Shown here one piece after another: positions 48,541-59,827 of a stretch of DNA of 64,000 nt. The notes beneath the pieces were generated by a model. It made no database searches. It saw nothing but the letters and a program-made list of their open reading frames with translations, and had not been told where the DNA came from. The DNA is taken from the NCBI RefSeq assembly GCF_002968335.2, contig NZ_CP134398.1:1178001-1242000 (forward strand), read 5' to 3'. The position numbers and the translations under genes were made by a program. The DNA is from Mycobacterium sp. ITM-2016-00316 (lineage in GTDB: Bacteria; Actinomycetota; Actinomycetes; Mycobacteriales; Mycobacteriaceae). The stretch's first letter is position 1; each line of letters begins with the position of its first letter.

Positions 48541-48660
48541 GACCCGCGCTTGCCGGCAGTCGCCATTCGACTGCTCAACCTGGTCTTCACCCGGAGCACC
48601 CCACCGCGGTTGGAGGGTTGCCGGCCAGCAAGCCGGGGCTAGATGCTGGCACTCATGACC
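48541..48660 (-). ncRNA. SAM-IV riboswitch
   Basis: Read on the minus strand from 48660, the RNA starts GGTCATGAGTGCCAGC, contains GCTTGCTGGCCGGCAACC and CCAACCGCGGTGGGGTGC, closes P1 with GACC, then has a CAGTCG/CGACTG hairpin and GGCAAGCGCGGGTC. These are the conserved core, P1-P3 and the downstream pseudoknot region of the actinobacterial SAM-IV class. It ends 41 nt before the metY start, close to the SD, so translational control is likely. Confidence 0.93.
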
Positions 48661-48733
48661 GATATGAAGCCTAACTCACGACGTTGACCCGATGCCACCT
48701 GGTTGTCGGAGGTGTCGCGCGGCCACAAAATAG

Positions 48734-48747
48734 CTACTGGCCAGTAG
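48734..48747. promoter_or_regulatory. 14-bp perfect palindrome in the metY-icd divergent region
   Basis: CTACTGG-CCAGTAG is self-complementary. It lies between the SAM-IV leader and the icd gene, in a 264-bp stretch (48661-48924) without any reading frame of note, and could be an operator for either direction. Confidence 0.4.
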
Positions 48748-48924
48748 TCAAAGCTGACCCCTCGCCGGTTCGTCGGCCCTTGTAGTGTTGCCGGTGAGGG
48801 CAGCCCGGGACCATCGACAGAACGGCCGCGGGCGGCCCGCTGGTGCGAGAGCGCCTCTGCTCAATGAATCACGGCAGAAACGACTTTCGCTGCATCTGAC
48901 ACGACAGTGACGCCGGGAGTACAC

Positions 48925-51159
<2,235 letters not shown>

Positions 51160-51186
51160 CCATTTTCGCCCGCGCCGGTATCGGCG

Positions 51187-52026
51187 TCAGCCCGCCGGCG
51201 GCGCCTCGCGCTCGCGCTCGGTGTGCTGATCGGCGAAATCGGCGATCAGTTCGGTGATCTGGCCGGGCGCCTCCAGCATCGGGATGTGGCCCAGGCCGGG
51301 CAGGCGGGTCACCGTCGCGTCGGTCGGCAGGTTCTCGATGAAGTACTTCGTTCCGCGCGGGCTCGGGAACACCCGGTCCTTCTCGCACAGCACCAGGTGT
51401 GTCGGCACGCCTACCTGGGCAAGTTCCAGCAGGCCCGGCAGGCGCAACGTCTTGATGAGCAACTGGATGTAGGCCGTGCAGTGCGTCGCATCTTCGACGA
51501 GGGCGACCAGATCCGCGCGGCTGGGTCCGTCGGCGGGCCCGCTGACGGGCAGGGTGGCGATCCGGGTACCGAACGGCAGATCCAGGATGCGCGGCCCGAG
51601 CAGGCGGGCGGCGATCAGGGCCGGGCCGCCGGCCAGGAATTTCAGCACCGTCTCGTACTTGGTGGGGGAGTGTTGACTCCACCCGCCGGCCGGTGCGATG
51701 GCGGTCAGGGTGCGTGCCCGGCCGCGCCGCTCCAGTTCGAAGGCCACCCAGCCGCCCAGTGAGTTGCCGACGATATGTGCTGTCTCCCAGCCGATCTGGT
51801 CCATCCGACGTTCGACATCGTCGACCAGTGCGGCGGTGTCCAGTAGCCATGTGCCCGCGCGGGAACCCCCGTTGTGACCGACCATGGTGGGTGCCAGCAC
51901 CTCGAAGCGGTCGGTGTCGGCGAGCTGGTCGGCCACCGTGCGCCAGACGTTCTGCGAGCACAGGAACGGGTGCAGCATGAGGATCGGTTCACCCGCTCCG
52001 CGATGAATGGGTGCGCGTTGGGTCAT
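51187..52026 (-). CDS. Alpha/beta hydrolase
   Basis: A 279-residue hydrolase with the nucleophile in GNSLGG near residue 95, an Asp in LCEKDRVFP and the catalytic His in GLGHIPMLEAPG. The substrate is unknown. ATG at 52026 (MTQRAPIHRG) is preferred because a TACTGT -10 sits 8 nt upstream (52035-52040); a longer frame runs to 52146. Convergent with icd. Confidence 0.83.
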   Translation of the reverse strand: MTQRAPIHRGAGEPILMLHPFLCSQNVWRTVADQLADTDRFEVLAPTMVGHNGGSRAGTWLLDTAALVDDVERRMDQIGWETAHIVGNSLGGWVAFELERRGRARTLTAIAPAGGWSQHSPTKYETVLKFLAGGPALIAARLLGPRILDLPFGTRIATLPVSGPADGPSRADLVALVEDATHCTAYIQLLIKTLRLPGLLELAQVGVPTHLVLCEKDRVFPSPRGTKYFIENLPTDATVTRLPGLGHIPMLEAPGQITELIADFADQHTEREREAPPAG

Positions 52027-52146
52027 AGCGACCGACAGTATGGCGGTACCGCCGGTACCGCAAGGCTCGGCGGGCTGGGGGCACCTACCGTTTGCGGGGG
52101 AGAGCGCAGCGACCGGGGGATATGTGCTGTTGTCGGGGCTGTCCAC

Positions 52147-52152
52147 TAGGGT
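52147..52152 (+). promoter_or_regulatory. Candidate leaderless -10 of xthA
   Basis: TAGGGT (TANNNT) ends 8 nt before the GTG at 52161, with no SD between. Confidence 0.4.
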
Positions 52153-52160
52153 CGTCCACC

Positions 52161-52961
52161 GTGATCGTCACCACCGTCAACGTCAACGGCATCCGCGCAG
52201 CGGTCAAACAGCGATCCACGGAGAACCTCGGCCTGCTGCCGTGGCTGAAGGAAAGCGCCGCCGACGTCGTCTGCCTGCAGGAGACCCGCGCCGATGACGG
52301 GCAGCTGGCCGACGCGCTGGCGCCGGCGCTGGCCGACGGCTGGCATCTCGCCGCGGCCGAGCCGCACGTCAAGGGCCGCAACGGTGTTGCCGTACTGTCG
52401 CGCACACCCTTCGACGCGGTGCGCATCGGCCCGGGCTCCGAGGAGTTCGCCGAGCACGGCCGCTATATCGAGGTCGACACCGCAGGGGCCACGGTGGCCA
52501 GCGTGTACCTGCCCACCGGCGAAGCCGAGACCGAGCGCCAGCGGGAGAAGGAACGTTTCATGTCCGCGGTCGAGACCCGGATGGCCGCGCTGCTCGCGCA
52601 GGGCGATGATGCGGTGCTCTGTGGTGACTGGAACATCGCGCACACCGAGAGCGACATCAAGGCGTGGAAGGCCAATGTCAAGAAGGCGGGCTTCCTGCCC
52701 GCAGAGCGGCAGTGGCTGACCGATCTGATGTCGACCGGCTGGGTGGACGTGGTGCGCCGGCTGCATCCCGACGTTGCGGGACCATACAGTTGGTGGTCAT
52801 GGCGCGGTAAGGCTTTCGACAATGACGCGGGCTGGCGGATCGACTACCACCTGGCCAGCCCGGGGCTCGCCGCCCGCGCGGTGTCGGCGCGGGTGGAGCG
52901 GGCCGAGTTGTACGCGCTGCGGTGGTCCGATCACGCCCCGGTGACGGTCGAGTTCTCCTGA
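52161..52961 (+). CDS. xthA: Exodeoxyribonuclease III / AP endonuclease
   Basis: A 266-residue EEP-superfamily nuclease for base-excision repair. TVNVNGIR, LQETRAD (metal-binding Glu), GDWNIAHTESD, WRGKAFDNDAGWRIDY and the terminal SDHAPV form the complete active site. The GTG start gives the typical short N-terminus; frame above it has no RBS. The last 31 bp overlap the 3' end of the convergent TIGR03086-type gene. Confidence 0.92.
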   Translation: MIVTTVNVNGIRAAVKQRSTENLGLLPWLKESAADVVCLQETRADDGQLADALAPALADGWHLAAAEPHVKGRNGVAVLSRTPFDAVRIGPGSEEFAEHGRYIEVDTAGATVASVYLPTGEAETERQREKERFMSAVETRMAALLAQGDDAVLCGDWNIAHTESDIKAWKANVKKAGFLPAERQWLTDLMSTGWVDVVRRLHPDVAGPYSWWSWRGKAFDNDAGWRIDYHLASPGLAARAVSARVERAELYALRWSDHAPVTVEFS

Positions 52962-53572
52962 GCCGACCAGTCCGGCCGCCTGCCCAGGTGCGCCAGTAGC
53001 CGGCCGAGATCCGTTGTGCCGGCGTCCTCGACGGCGTGCCCGAACGGTGAGTTCGCGGCCTCTCGGGACCTGTCATCAGGGATGCCCAGCACGATCGGCA
53101 GCGCCGCGGCGACCACCGCGTCGGGCAGCTGGAACGGCAGGCCCAGGGCGGCGGCGACGTCCCAGCTGTGCACGACATAGTCCACGAAATGCATGGCCAT
53201 CGCGATCGCGCCGGGAACTGTTGCGTCCGGACCGAATTCGGGCAGGGCGCAGACGGCGTCATCGATTCCGTCCGCGCTGAAGGCGTCGAGCACATCGCGG
53301 GCGGCGGCAGCGTAACTGCCCGCCGGGTCGACCCGCACCTGCGCGCTGACCGTCTCGGGATCCCAGATTCGGGCGTCGGCGCCGCGGCCCCGTACCGACG
53401 CGGCGAACCCGCGGTGCTGAACGGTCATGTGCGCGAGCAGGTCGGCCACCGTCCACCCCGCGCACGGTGTCGGCCGATCCAGGTCGGATGCGGTGACGGC
53501 CTCGACGACGGCAACGGAGTGCAGGACGGCGGTTCGGTGGGAGGCCGCGATACCGGCAGAAGTGATACGCAT
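52931..53572 (-). CDS. TIGR03086/DinB-like maleylpyruvate-isomerase-fold protein
   Basis: A 213-residue protein of the mycothiol-dependent maleylpyruvate isomerase N-terminal (DinB-like) fold: LDRPTPCAGWTVADLLAHMTVQHRGF carries the first metal-binding His, and AMHFVDYVVHSWDVA the later HxxxH-like motif. Many relatives are thought to use mycothiol and a divalent metal; the substrate is unknown. ATG at 53572; the frame is open further upstream. Divergent from a MarR gene 45 bp away. Confidence 0.82.
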   Translation of the reverse strand: MRITSAGIAASHRTAVLHSVAVVEAVTASDLDRPTPCAGWTVADLLAHMTVQHRGFAASVRGRGADARIWDPETVSAQVRVDPAGSYAAAARDVLDAFSADGIDDAVCALPEFGPDATVPGAIAMAMHFVDYVVHSWDVAAALGLPFQLPDAVVAAALPIVLGIPDDRSREAANSPFGHAVEDAGTTDLGRLLAHLGRRPDWSAQENSTVTGA

Positions 53573-53582
53573 ACGCGTACGA

Positions 53583-53613
53583 TAAGCGAAAGCATATGAT
53601 TGAGCAACGCTTA
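53583..53613. promoter_or_regulatory. Inverted repeat between the TIGR03086 and MarR genes
   Basis: TAAGCG (53583-53588) and CGCTTA (53608-53613) are inverted with 19 bp between them, and a CATATG centre and TTGAGCAA lie inside. Likely the MarR protein's own operator, by position. Confidence 0.45.
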
Positions 53614-53617
53614 GCAT

Positions 53618-54046
53618 GTGGCGGTGCCGCGTCGTCCCGATCTCGCGGCCATGCTCGCCCCGTTGCTGCGCGACATGGCCGCCGCCGAGCTGCCCGTGCT
53701 GGAGGCGCACGACCTCACCATGTGGGGCTACGTCGTGCTGTGCGCATTGGACGGCGGGCCGGTACGCTCCCAGGCCGCCCTGGCCGAGGCGATCGGCGCG
53801 GACAAGACGCGCATCATCCGCACCCTCGATGACCTGCAGGACCGCGGCCATATCGAGCGTCAGGTCGATCCCGAGGACCGGCGGGTTCGCCTGCTGGCGA
53901 TCACCGCGAAGGGGCAGAAGGTCAAGGATGCCGCCCAGTCGGAGATCCAACGTGGCGAGGAACGGTGGCTGGGAGTCCTGAGCGCCGACGAGCGCCGCAT
54001 CTTCCTCCGGGTGCTCGACCTGTGGACCCGCGCGGGAGACGGTTGA
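53618..54046 (+). CDS. MarR-family regulator
   Basis: A 142-residue winged-helix regulator. The recognition region reads SQAALAEAIGADKTRIIRTLDDLQDRGHIERQVDPEDRRVRLLAITAKG, the standard MarR HTH and DxRxxR wing. GTG at 53618 is used; a second GTG at 53624 is possible. It probably represses itself and the divergent gene. Effector unknown. Confidence 0.88.
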   Translation: MAVPRRPDLAAMLAPLLRDMAAAELPVLEAHDLTMWGYVVLCALDGGPVRSQAALAEAIGADKTRIIRTLDDLQDRGHIERQVDPEDRRVRLLAITAKGQKVKDAAQSEIQRGEERWLGVLSADERRIFLRVLDLWTRAGDG

Positions 54047-54048
54047 CC

Positions 54049-55056
54049 TCAGGAGTCCTTGATGGCGGCGTTCACCGCCTCCAGCGCCCGGGGATCCCAG
54101 GTCAACCCGGTCTCCCAGGGCAGCCCGTTGGCGTCGGAGACGAAGATGCTGTGGGTGTCGTCGAAGGTGACTGTCCGGCGGTGCGGTAGCACCCGGTCGC
54201 TGATGTCGGTCGCCAGCGCGCTGGAGGTCGCGACGAGGCCGTCGTTGGGCCACACGGCCGGATTCGGCGTTGCGGAGCCCGTCGGCGCGGTGAAGCGGTT
54301 GCCGCCGATCAGGGTGACCGGGATCTGGTCGAGCACCCCGGCCTGGTATTCGTTCCAGCCGTCGGGACCCATCAGATAGGCCTGGTTGACCTCGCGCCCT
54401 GAACCGGCCATCAGCCGCTCGACCTCTGCCTTCATTCCGTCCATCGCCGCCTCGCAGAAGGCGTCACCGAGGCAGTCCGATCTCGGGATGATGCCGTTGG
54501 CATAGTCGGAGAGATACGACCCCTGCCACGGGGTGCCGATGGTGGTCAGCGACCGGATCCGGATCGGGGAGCCGAGGCCCTGCAGCACCCTGATCGCCGC
54601 GCGCGAGTACAGCCCGCCCATCGAATGGCCGACGATGTCGATTTCGTCGACACCGTATGCGGTGTGCAGGTGGTCGAAGAAGCGGGCCAGGTGCTCACCG
54701 GCGGTATCGATACTGCCGGTGGAGTTGACGGTCATGTTCTCGGGCAGCGTGATCGGGCAGTCACCGAAGGCGCCGAACCCGTCTTGGTCCACGACCGGGC
54801 CGCGGCCGGCCATCGCGGGTGAGGTGTAGACGCTGTGGCCCTGGTCGAGCAGGTACTGGCGCAGCGCGGTATCGGTGTTGCCGGCCGCCAAACCCGACGC
54901 GCAGGCCGCCGACGGGGTGGTGAACGGACTCGTGGCGTCGCCGCCGGACACGATGACGATCGCGCGCCCATCGGATTCCGCTGCGGCAGTGGCAGTTCCG
55001 AAGCTGGGCATGGCGACAACGATAAGGGTCAGCAGGGCTGGGGCAAAGCGGCGCAC
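54049..55056 (-). CDS. Secreted lipase-like alpha/beta hydrolase
   Basis: A 335-residue protein with a clean signal peptide (RRFAPALLTLIVVAMPSFGTATAAA). The nucleophile is in VGHSMGGLYSR, and the catalytic His is probably in DDTHSIF near the end. The fold is that of triacylglycerol lipases or PGAP1-like esterases. GTG at 55056 is chosen because CGGAGG lies 4 nt upstream and because it starts the signal peptide; frame continues to 55233 through the trpS start region. Convergent with the MarR gene. Confidence 0.83.
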   Translation of the reverse strand: MRRFAPALLTLIVVAMPSFGTATAAAESDGRAIVIVSGGDATSPFTTPSAACASGLAAGNTDTALRQYLLDQGHSVYTSPAMAGRGPVVDQDGFGAFGDCPITLPENMTVNSTGSIDTAGEHLARFFDHLHTAYGVDEIDIVGHSMGGLYSRAAIRVLQGLGSPIRIRSLTTIGTPWQGSYLSDYANGIIPRSDCLGDAFCEAAMDGMKAEVERLMAGSGREVNQAYLMGPDGWNEYQAGVLDQIPVTLIGGNRFTAPTGSATPNPAVWPNDGLVATSSALATDISDRVLPHRRTVTFDDTHSIFVSDANGLPWETGLTWDPRALEAVNAAIKDS

Positions 55057-55120
55057 GACGCCTCCGATTAATTGACGAATGCGTAAACCATAGCGGGCGC
55101 GGTGTGAAATGCGCGCATGA

Positions 55121-56161
<1,041 letters not shown>

Positions 56162-56182
56162 CAGCCCGGAAAGGGAGCACCG

Positions 56183-57238
56183 ATGGCCGACCGCGAAGCG
56201 GTACCGACAGCCCCGTCCGAGCCGGACAAACCGGGTGTGATGGACCGGTTGCGCAACCGTTTCGCCTGGTTCAACCGCATCATGGTGGCGCAGGACCGGT
56301 ACAACGACTGCAAGGGCGACTTCTACGCCGCCGGCATCACGTACTTCACCATCTTCGCGTTGTTCCCGCTGCTCATGGTCGGGTTCTCCATCGGCGGGTT
56401 CGTGCTGGCCAACCAGCCCGATCTGATGACGGAGGTCGAGGAGCGCATCAGGTCCAGCGTCTCGGGCGATCTCGGGTCGCAACTGGTGGAGTTGATGGAT
56501 TCGGCGATCGACTCGCGCGGCACGGTCGGTGTCATCGGGCTGTTCACCGCGGCGTGGGCCGGCCTCGGCTGGATGGCCAACCTGCGTGAAGCGCTGAGCC
56601 AGATGTGGGAGCAGCGGCACGAGCCCGGCGGATTCGTGGCGACCAAGCTGTCGGATCTGCTGGCACTCGTCTCGGCCTTCGTGGCGTTGGCGCTGACCAT
56701 CGGCCTGACCGCACTGAGCAAAGAGTCACCGATGACGACGGTGCTGAGCTGGTTCGGGCTGCAGGATGTCCCGGGTCTCAGCGTCGGACTGCAGGTGGTG
56801 TCCTGGGTGTTCTCGCTGGGGATCTCGTGGTTGTTGTTCACCTGGATCATTGCGCGGTTGCCGCGCGAGTCGGTGAGCTTCCGAAGTTCGCTGCGGGCCG
56901 GCCTGATCGCGGCCGTGGCATTCGAGGTGTTCAAGCAGGTGGCCTCGATCTATCTGCGCTCGGTGGTGACCGGGCCGGCCGGCGCCACCTTCGGTCCGGT
57001 GCTGGGCCTGATGGTGTTCGCCTACATCACCGCGCGACTGATCCTGTTCGCCACGGCCTGGGCGGCGACCGCCCCGGAGAATCTGGAGGCGGTGCCGATC
57101 GAGCCGCCCGGCCCGGTCCGGATCAGTCCGCGGATCGAAGTGCGGGAGGGGGTCGGGATGTCCGGTGCCGTCGCAAGTTTCGCGGTGGGCGCGATCGGCG
57201 CGCTCGGACTGTCCCGACTGCTGCGCTCACGTCGCTAG
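56183..57238 (+). CDS. YihY/BrkB-family inner membrane protein
   Basis: A 351-residue membrane protein of the YihY (formerly BrkB) family with about six transmembrane helices (GITYFTIFALFPLLMVGFSIGGF; LLALVSAFVALALTIGL and others) and polar ends. GAAAGGGAG precedes the ATG. Homologous to Rv3335c. Its molecular role is not established. The stop TAG lies in a CTAG (57235-57238) that also supplies the stop of the convergent exporter gene. Confidence 0.9.
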   Translation: MADREAVPTAPSEPDKPGVMDRLRNRFAWFNRIMVAQDRYNDCKGDFYAAGITYFTIFALFPLLMVGFSIGGFVLANQPDLMTEVEERIRSSVSGDLGSQLVELMDSAIDSRGTVGVIGLFTAAWAGLGWMANLREALSQMWEQRHEPGGFVATKLSDLLALVSAFVALALTIGLTALSKESPMTTVLSWFGLQDVPGLSVGLQVVSWVFSLGISWLLFTWIIARLPRESVSFRSSLRAGLIAAVAFEVFKQVASIYLRSVVTGPAGATFGPVLGLMVFAYITARLILFATAWAATAPENLEAVPIEPPGPVRISPRIEVREGVGMSGAVASFAVGAIGALGLSRLLRSRR

Positions 57239-57552
57239 TGTCCGATCAGTTTGAGGCCGACGACGCAGCCGACGATGCCGAGGATCAGCGCCACCTTGAT
57301 GACTGAGGCGCCCTCGGAGCCGGTGAACATCGCGTAGCCCACGGTGAGCGCGGCGCCGATACCCACCCAGATCGCGTAGCTGGTGCCGATGGGCAGCGAG
57401 CGCATGGCGAAGGCCAGGCCGGCCATCGAAAACACCAGCGCCACACCGAAAACCACCGATGGGCCCATTTTGGTGAAGCCCGCGGACCTACCGAGTGCGG
57501 TGGCCCACACGGCCTCCAGCACACCCGAGATCACCAGAATCAGCCAAGCCAT
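57235..57552 (-). CDS. gdx: SMR-family guanidinium exporter (Gdx/SugE type)
   Basis: A 105-residue, four-helix small multidrug resistance protein. The essential Glu is in GVLEAVWATAL (E13), and SLPIGTSYAIWVGIGA is shared with the SugE/Gdx branch, which exports guanidinium in exchange for protons. The branch call is strongly supported by the guanidine-III riboswitch directly upstream. GGAGGG lies 6 nt before the ATG. Confidence 0.92.
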   Translation of the reverse strand: MAWLILVISGVLEAVWATALGRSAGFTKMGPSVVFGVALVFSMAGLAFAMRSLPIGTSYAIWVGIGAALTVGYAMFTGSEGASVIKVALILGIVGCVVGLKLIGH

Positions 57553-57566
57553 GGCACACCCTCCGT

Positions 57567-57610
57567 GGCTCCGTCTTGTCGCTGGCCGGGTACGGTGCCG
57601 CCTCGTCCGG
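57567..57610 (-). ncRNA. Guanidine-III riboswitch
   Basis: On the minus strand the RNA begins CCGGACGAGG (57610-57601), continues with CCGTACCCGG, then CCAGC and ACAAGACGG, ending GAGCC at 57567. These blocks match the guanidine-III (ykkC-III) consensus: CCGG/CCGG form P1, and GGC-A-CCGT/ACGG-A-GCC form P2. Its 3' edge is 2 nt from the exporter's GGAGGG, so guanidine binding likely exposes the ribosome site. Confidence 0.92.
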
Positions 57611-57625
57611 TGTCACATGGTGACA
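57611..57625. promoter_or_regulatory. Inverted repeat upstream of the guanidine riboswitch
   Basis: TGTCAC-ATG-GTGACA is a perfect 6-3-6 inverted repeat abutting the riboswitch 5' end, in the divergent gap with the nitronate monooxygenase gene. Candidate operator; the protein is unknown. Confidence 0.45.
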
Positions 57626-57647
57626 TTTCCACGGTAGCAAACTCCGG

Positions 57648-57653
57648 TAGCGT
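57648..57653 (+). promoter_or_regulatory. Candidate leaderless -10 of the nitronate monooxygenase gene
   Basis: TAGCGT (TANNNT) ends 7 nt before the GTG at 57661 and 4 nt before an adjacent GTG at 57658. Confidence 0.4.
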
Positions 57654-57660
57654 CCCGGTG

Positions 57661-58551
57661 GTGTCATTGCTCACCACATGGTCTGCCGCAATGGGTCTCA
57701 CCTACCCGGTGGTGAACGCGCCGATGGGAGGTGCGGCCGGTGGACGGCTGGCCGCCGCGGTGTCGCGGGCCGGCGGGCTGGGCATGATCGGCATGGGCAG
57801 CGCGGCGACCCCGGAGGTGTTGCGTCGCGAACTCGCCGCGCTGGATGGATACGCCGGTCCGTTCGGTATCGGACTGGTGCACTGGGTGCTCAGCGAGCAG
57901 CCAGACCTGCTGGAGGTGGCCCTGTCCGCCCGGCCTGCGCTGCTGAGCGTCAGCTTCGGCGACGACACCGGGGCGAGCACAGCGACGGGAAATGGCCCGG
58001 CCTGGGTGCAGGACGCGCATGCCGCTGGGGTGATCACCGCGACGCAGGTCGCCACGGTCGAGGACGCCGTCCGTGCGGTGGAGTCCGGGGTGGACGTGCT
58101 GGTGGGCCGCGGCGGCGAGGGTGGCGGGCACGGCAAACCCGTGATGGGCACCCTGCCGCTGCTGACCGCGGTGCTCGACACTGTCGACGTGCCGGTGCTG
58201 GCCGCCGGTGGGATCGCCTCGCCACGCGGGGTGGCCGCAGTGCTGGCAGCCGGAGCCGCCGGGGCCTGGATCGGGACCGCGTTCGCCGCGTGTACCGAGG
58301 CGCTGACCTCCGACGATGCCCGCGCCGAACTGCTGGCCGGATCGCAGACCGAGCTGACCTCCGAGCACGACATCGCGGCCGGATACCGTTGGCCGGCCGG
58401 CATTCCGGAGCGGGTGCTGCGCGGGTCGCCGGTCAACGCCGGCCAAGGCGTGGGGCAGCTGCGTGGTCACGCCGACGCCGGTGACCTCGTCGTCCAGCTC
58501 GGTGCGGGCGCAGCAGCGTTGTTGGGGCGCTGGGGTTCTCAGGCGCGCTGA
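57661..58551 (+). CDS. Nitronate monooxygenase-like FMN protein
   Basis: A 296-residue FMN TIM-barrel protein of the nitronate monooxygenase/enoyl reductase-like group: [20 protein letters not shown] at the N-terminus, [10 protein letters not shown] (active-site His in GGHG) and [28 protein letters not shown] near the phosphate site. Likely detoxifies nitronates. GTG 57661 is favoured by the -10 spacing. Its last 13 bp overlap the convergent dacB1. Confidence 0.87.
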   Translation: MSLLTTWSAAMGLTYPVVNAPMGGAAGGRLAAAVSRAGGLGMIGMGSAATPEVLRRELAALDGYAGPFGIGLVHWVLSEQPDLLEVALSARPALLSVSFGDDTGASTATGNGPAWVQDAHAAGVITATQVATVEDAVRAVESGVDVLVGRGGEGGGHGKPVMGTLPLLTAVLDTVDVPVLAAGGIASPRGVAAVLAAGAAGAWIGTAFAACTEALTSDDARAELLAGSQTELTSEHDIAAGYRWPAGIPERVLRGSPVNAGQGVGQLRGHADAGDLVVQLGAGAAALLGRWGSQAR

Positions 58552-59738
58552 CGGTTCATCGAACGCGCCGCCATGATGAGCGCGAAGACGATAATGACGC
58601 CGACGAACCCGACACCGACCCGCACCGGCAGCGCGTCGGCACTCGGCAGTGCGGTCGCGGCCACCGCCGTGGGGTCGGGTGCCTTCTCCGGCTCCGGAGT
58701 GCTCAACGAGGGATCGGGTTCGATCAGGGAACCGATCTTGGTGCCCGGCGCCGTCGCGAAGCCGTAGTCGAGCAGGCGGGCCGCCTGCTCCCACGGGGCG
58801 ATCGGCACCCGGGTGCCCTTGAGCAGGACCGCCACCAGCCGTCGGCCGTCCCGCTCGGCGGCACCGACGAACGTCTGCCCGGCGTCGTCGGTATAGCCGG
58901 TCTTGCCGCCGAGTGCGCCCGGGTAGTTCGACAGCAGCTTGACGTCGTTCTCCAGCTCGTAGGTCGGCCACTGATACTTCTGGGTGGCCACGATCTTCGC
59001 GAAAGTGTCGTTCTGCCAGGCGTACCGGTAGAACAGGCCGATGTCGTAGGCCGAGGTGCTCATCCCCGGGCCGTCCAGGCCCGACGGTGTCGCCGCACGG
59101 GTGTCGCGGGCGCCGAGCCGGCGGGCCAGGTTGTTGATCTTCTGCAGCGCGGTGTCCATCCCGCCGAGCTGGGCGGCCAGCGCGTGCGCGGCGTCGTTGC
59201 CGGAGACCATCAGCAGGCCGTGCAGCAGGTCGCTGACGGTGTAGCGCTCACCGTTCTTCACGCCGACGCTGCTGCCCTCGGCGTTCTCGTCGGCCTCGCT
59301 GCCGGTGACCACACGGTTGATCGGCAGTTCCTGGATCGACGCCATCGCGGTGAGCACCTTGATCACGCTGGCGGGGCGGTGCCGTCCGTGTGGATCCTTG
59401 GCGGCGATGATGTCGCCGGTGTCCAGGTCGGCGACCAGCCACGCCTCGGCCGACACGTCACCGGGCACCGGTGGGGTGTCGGGCGCGGTGATCAGCCCGC
59501 AACCGCCGAGTGCGTCACCACCGAGCGGGGTGGCGGGCACCGGTAGCGGCTGTGGGGGCGGACCGGCCTTGGGCACCTCCGAGTCGTCGACCGCGGGCGG
59601 TGTGGTCACCTTGTACGGGCAGGGATCCGGGCCCGGGTCTGCGCCGGCCAGCGGCGCTCCGACCAGCGCGGAGCCGGTCAGCATCAAGGTCGCGGTGACC
59701 GCACAAGCCACTCGGCGCAGCGAAACTTTGGAAGCCAT
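58539..59738 (-). CDS. dacB1: D-alanyl-D-alanine carboxypeptidase DacB1
   Basis: A 399-residue low-molecular-weight penicillin-binding protein that trims peptidoglycan stem peptides outside the membrane. A signal peptide ([24 protein letters not shown]) precedes a Pro-rich segment. The S124-VI-K127 (SxxK), SGN and KTG (GGKTGYT) motifs are complete. A C-terminal membrane anchor ([18 protein letters not shown]) ends the protein. Homologous to Rv3330. Confidence 0.94.
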   Translation of the reverse strand: MASKVSLRRVACAVTATLMLTGSALVGAPLAGADPGPDPCPYKVTTPPAVDDSEVPKAGPPPQPLPVPATPLGGDALGGCGLITAPDTPPVPGDVSAEAWLVADLDTGDIIAAKDPHGRHRPASVIKVLTAMASIQELPINRVVTGSEADENAEGSSVGVKNGERYTVSDLLHGLLMVSGNDAAHALAAQLGGMDTALQKINNLARRLGARDTRAATPSGLDGPGMSTSAYDIGLFYRYAWQNDTFAKIVATQKYQWPTYELENDVKLLSNYPGALGGKTGYTDDAGQTFVGAAERDGRRLVAVLLKGTRVPIAPWEQAARLLDYGFATAPGTKIGSLIEPDPSLSTPEPEKAPDPTAVAATALPSADALPVRVGVGFVGVIIVFALIMAARSMNRQRA

Positions 59739-59827
59739 CGTCTGTGCAGACTAGGAGATTCACGCCAGATTTCTGGGCCGCCACGCTGTGGCTGATGTGA
59801 CTTGTGTGGTTTATGTGGCGAACCGGA

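Noticed and set aside
57553..57660. Guanidine-I (ykkC) riboswitch
   Set aside because: The element is too short and lacks the guanidine-I conserved blocks; guanidine-III fits throughout.
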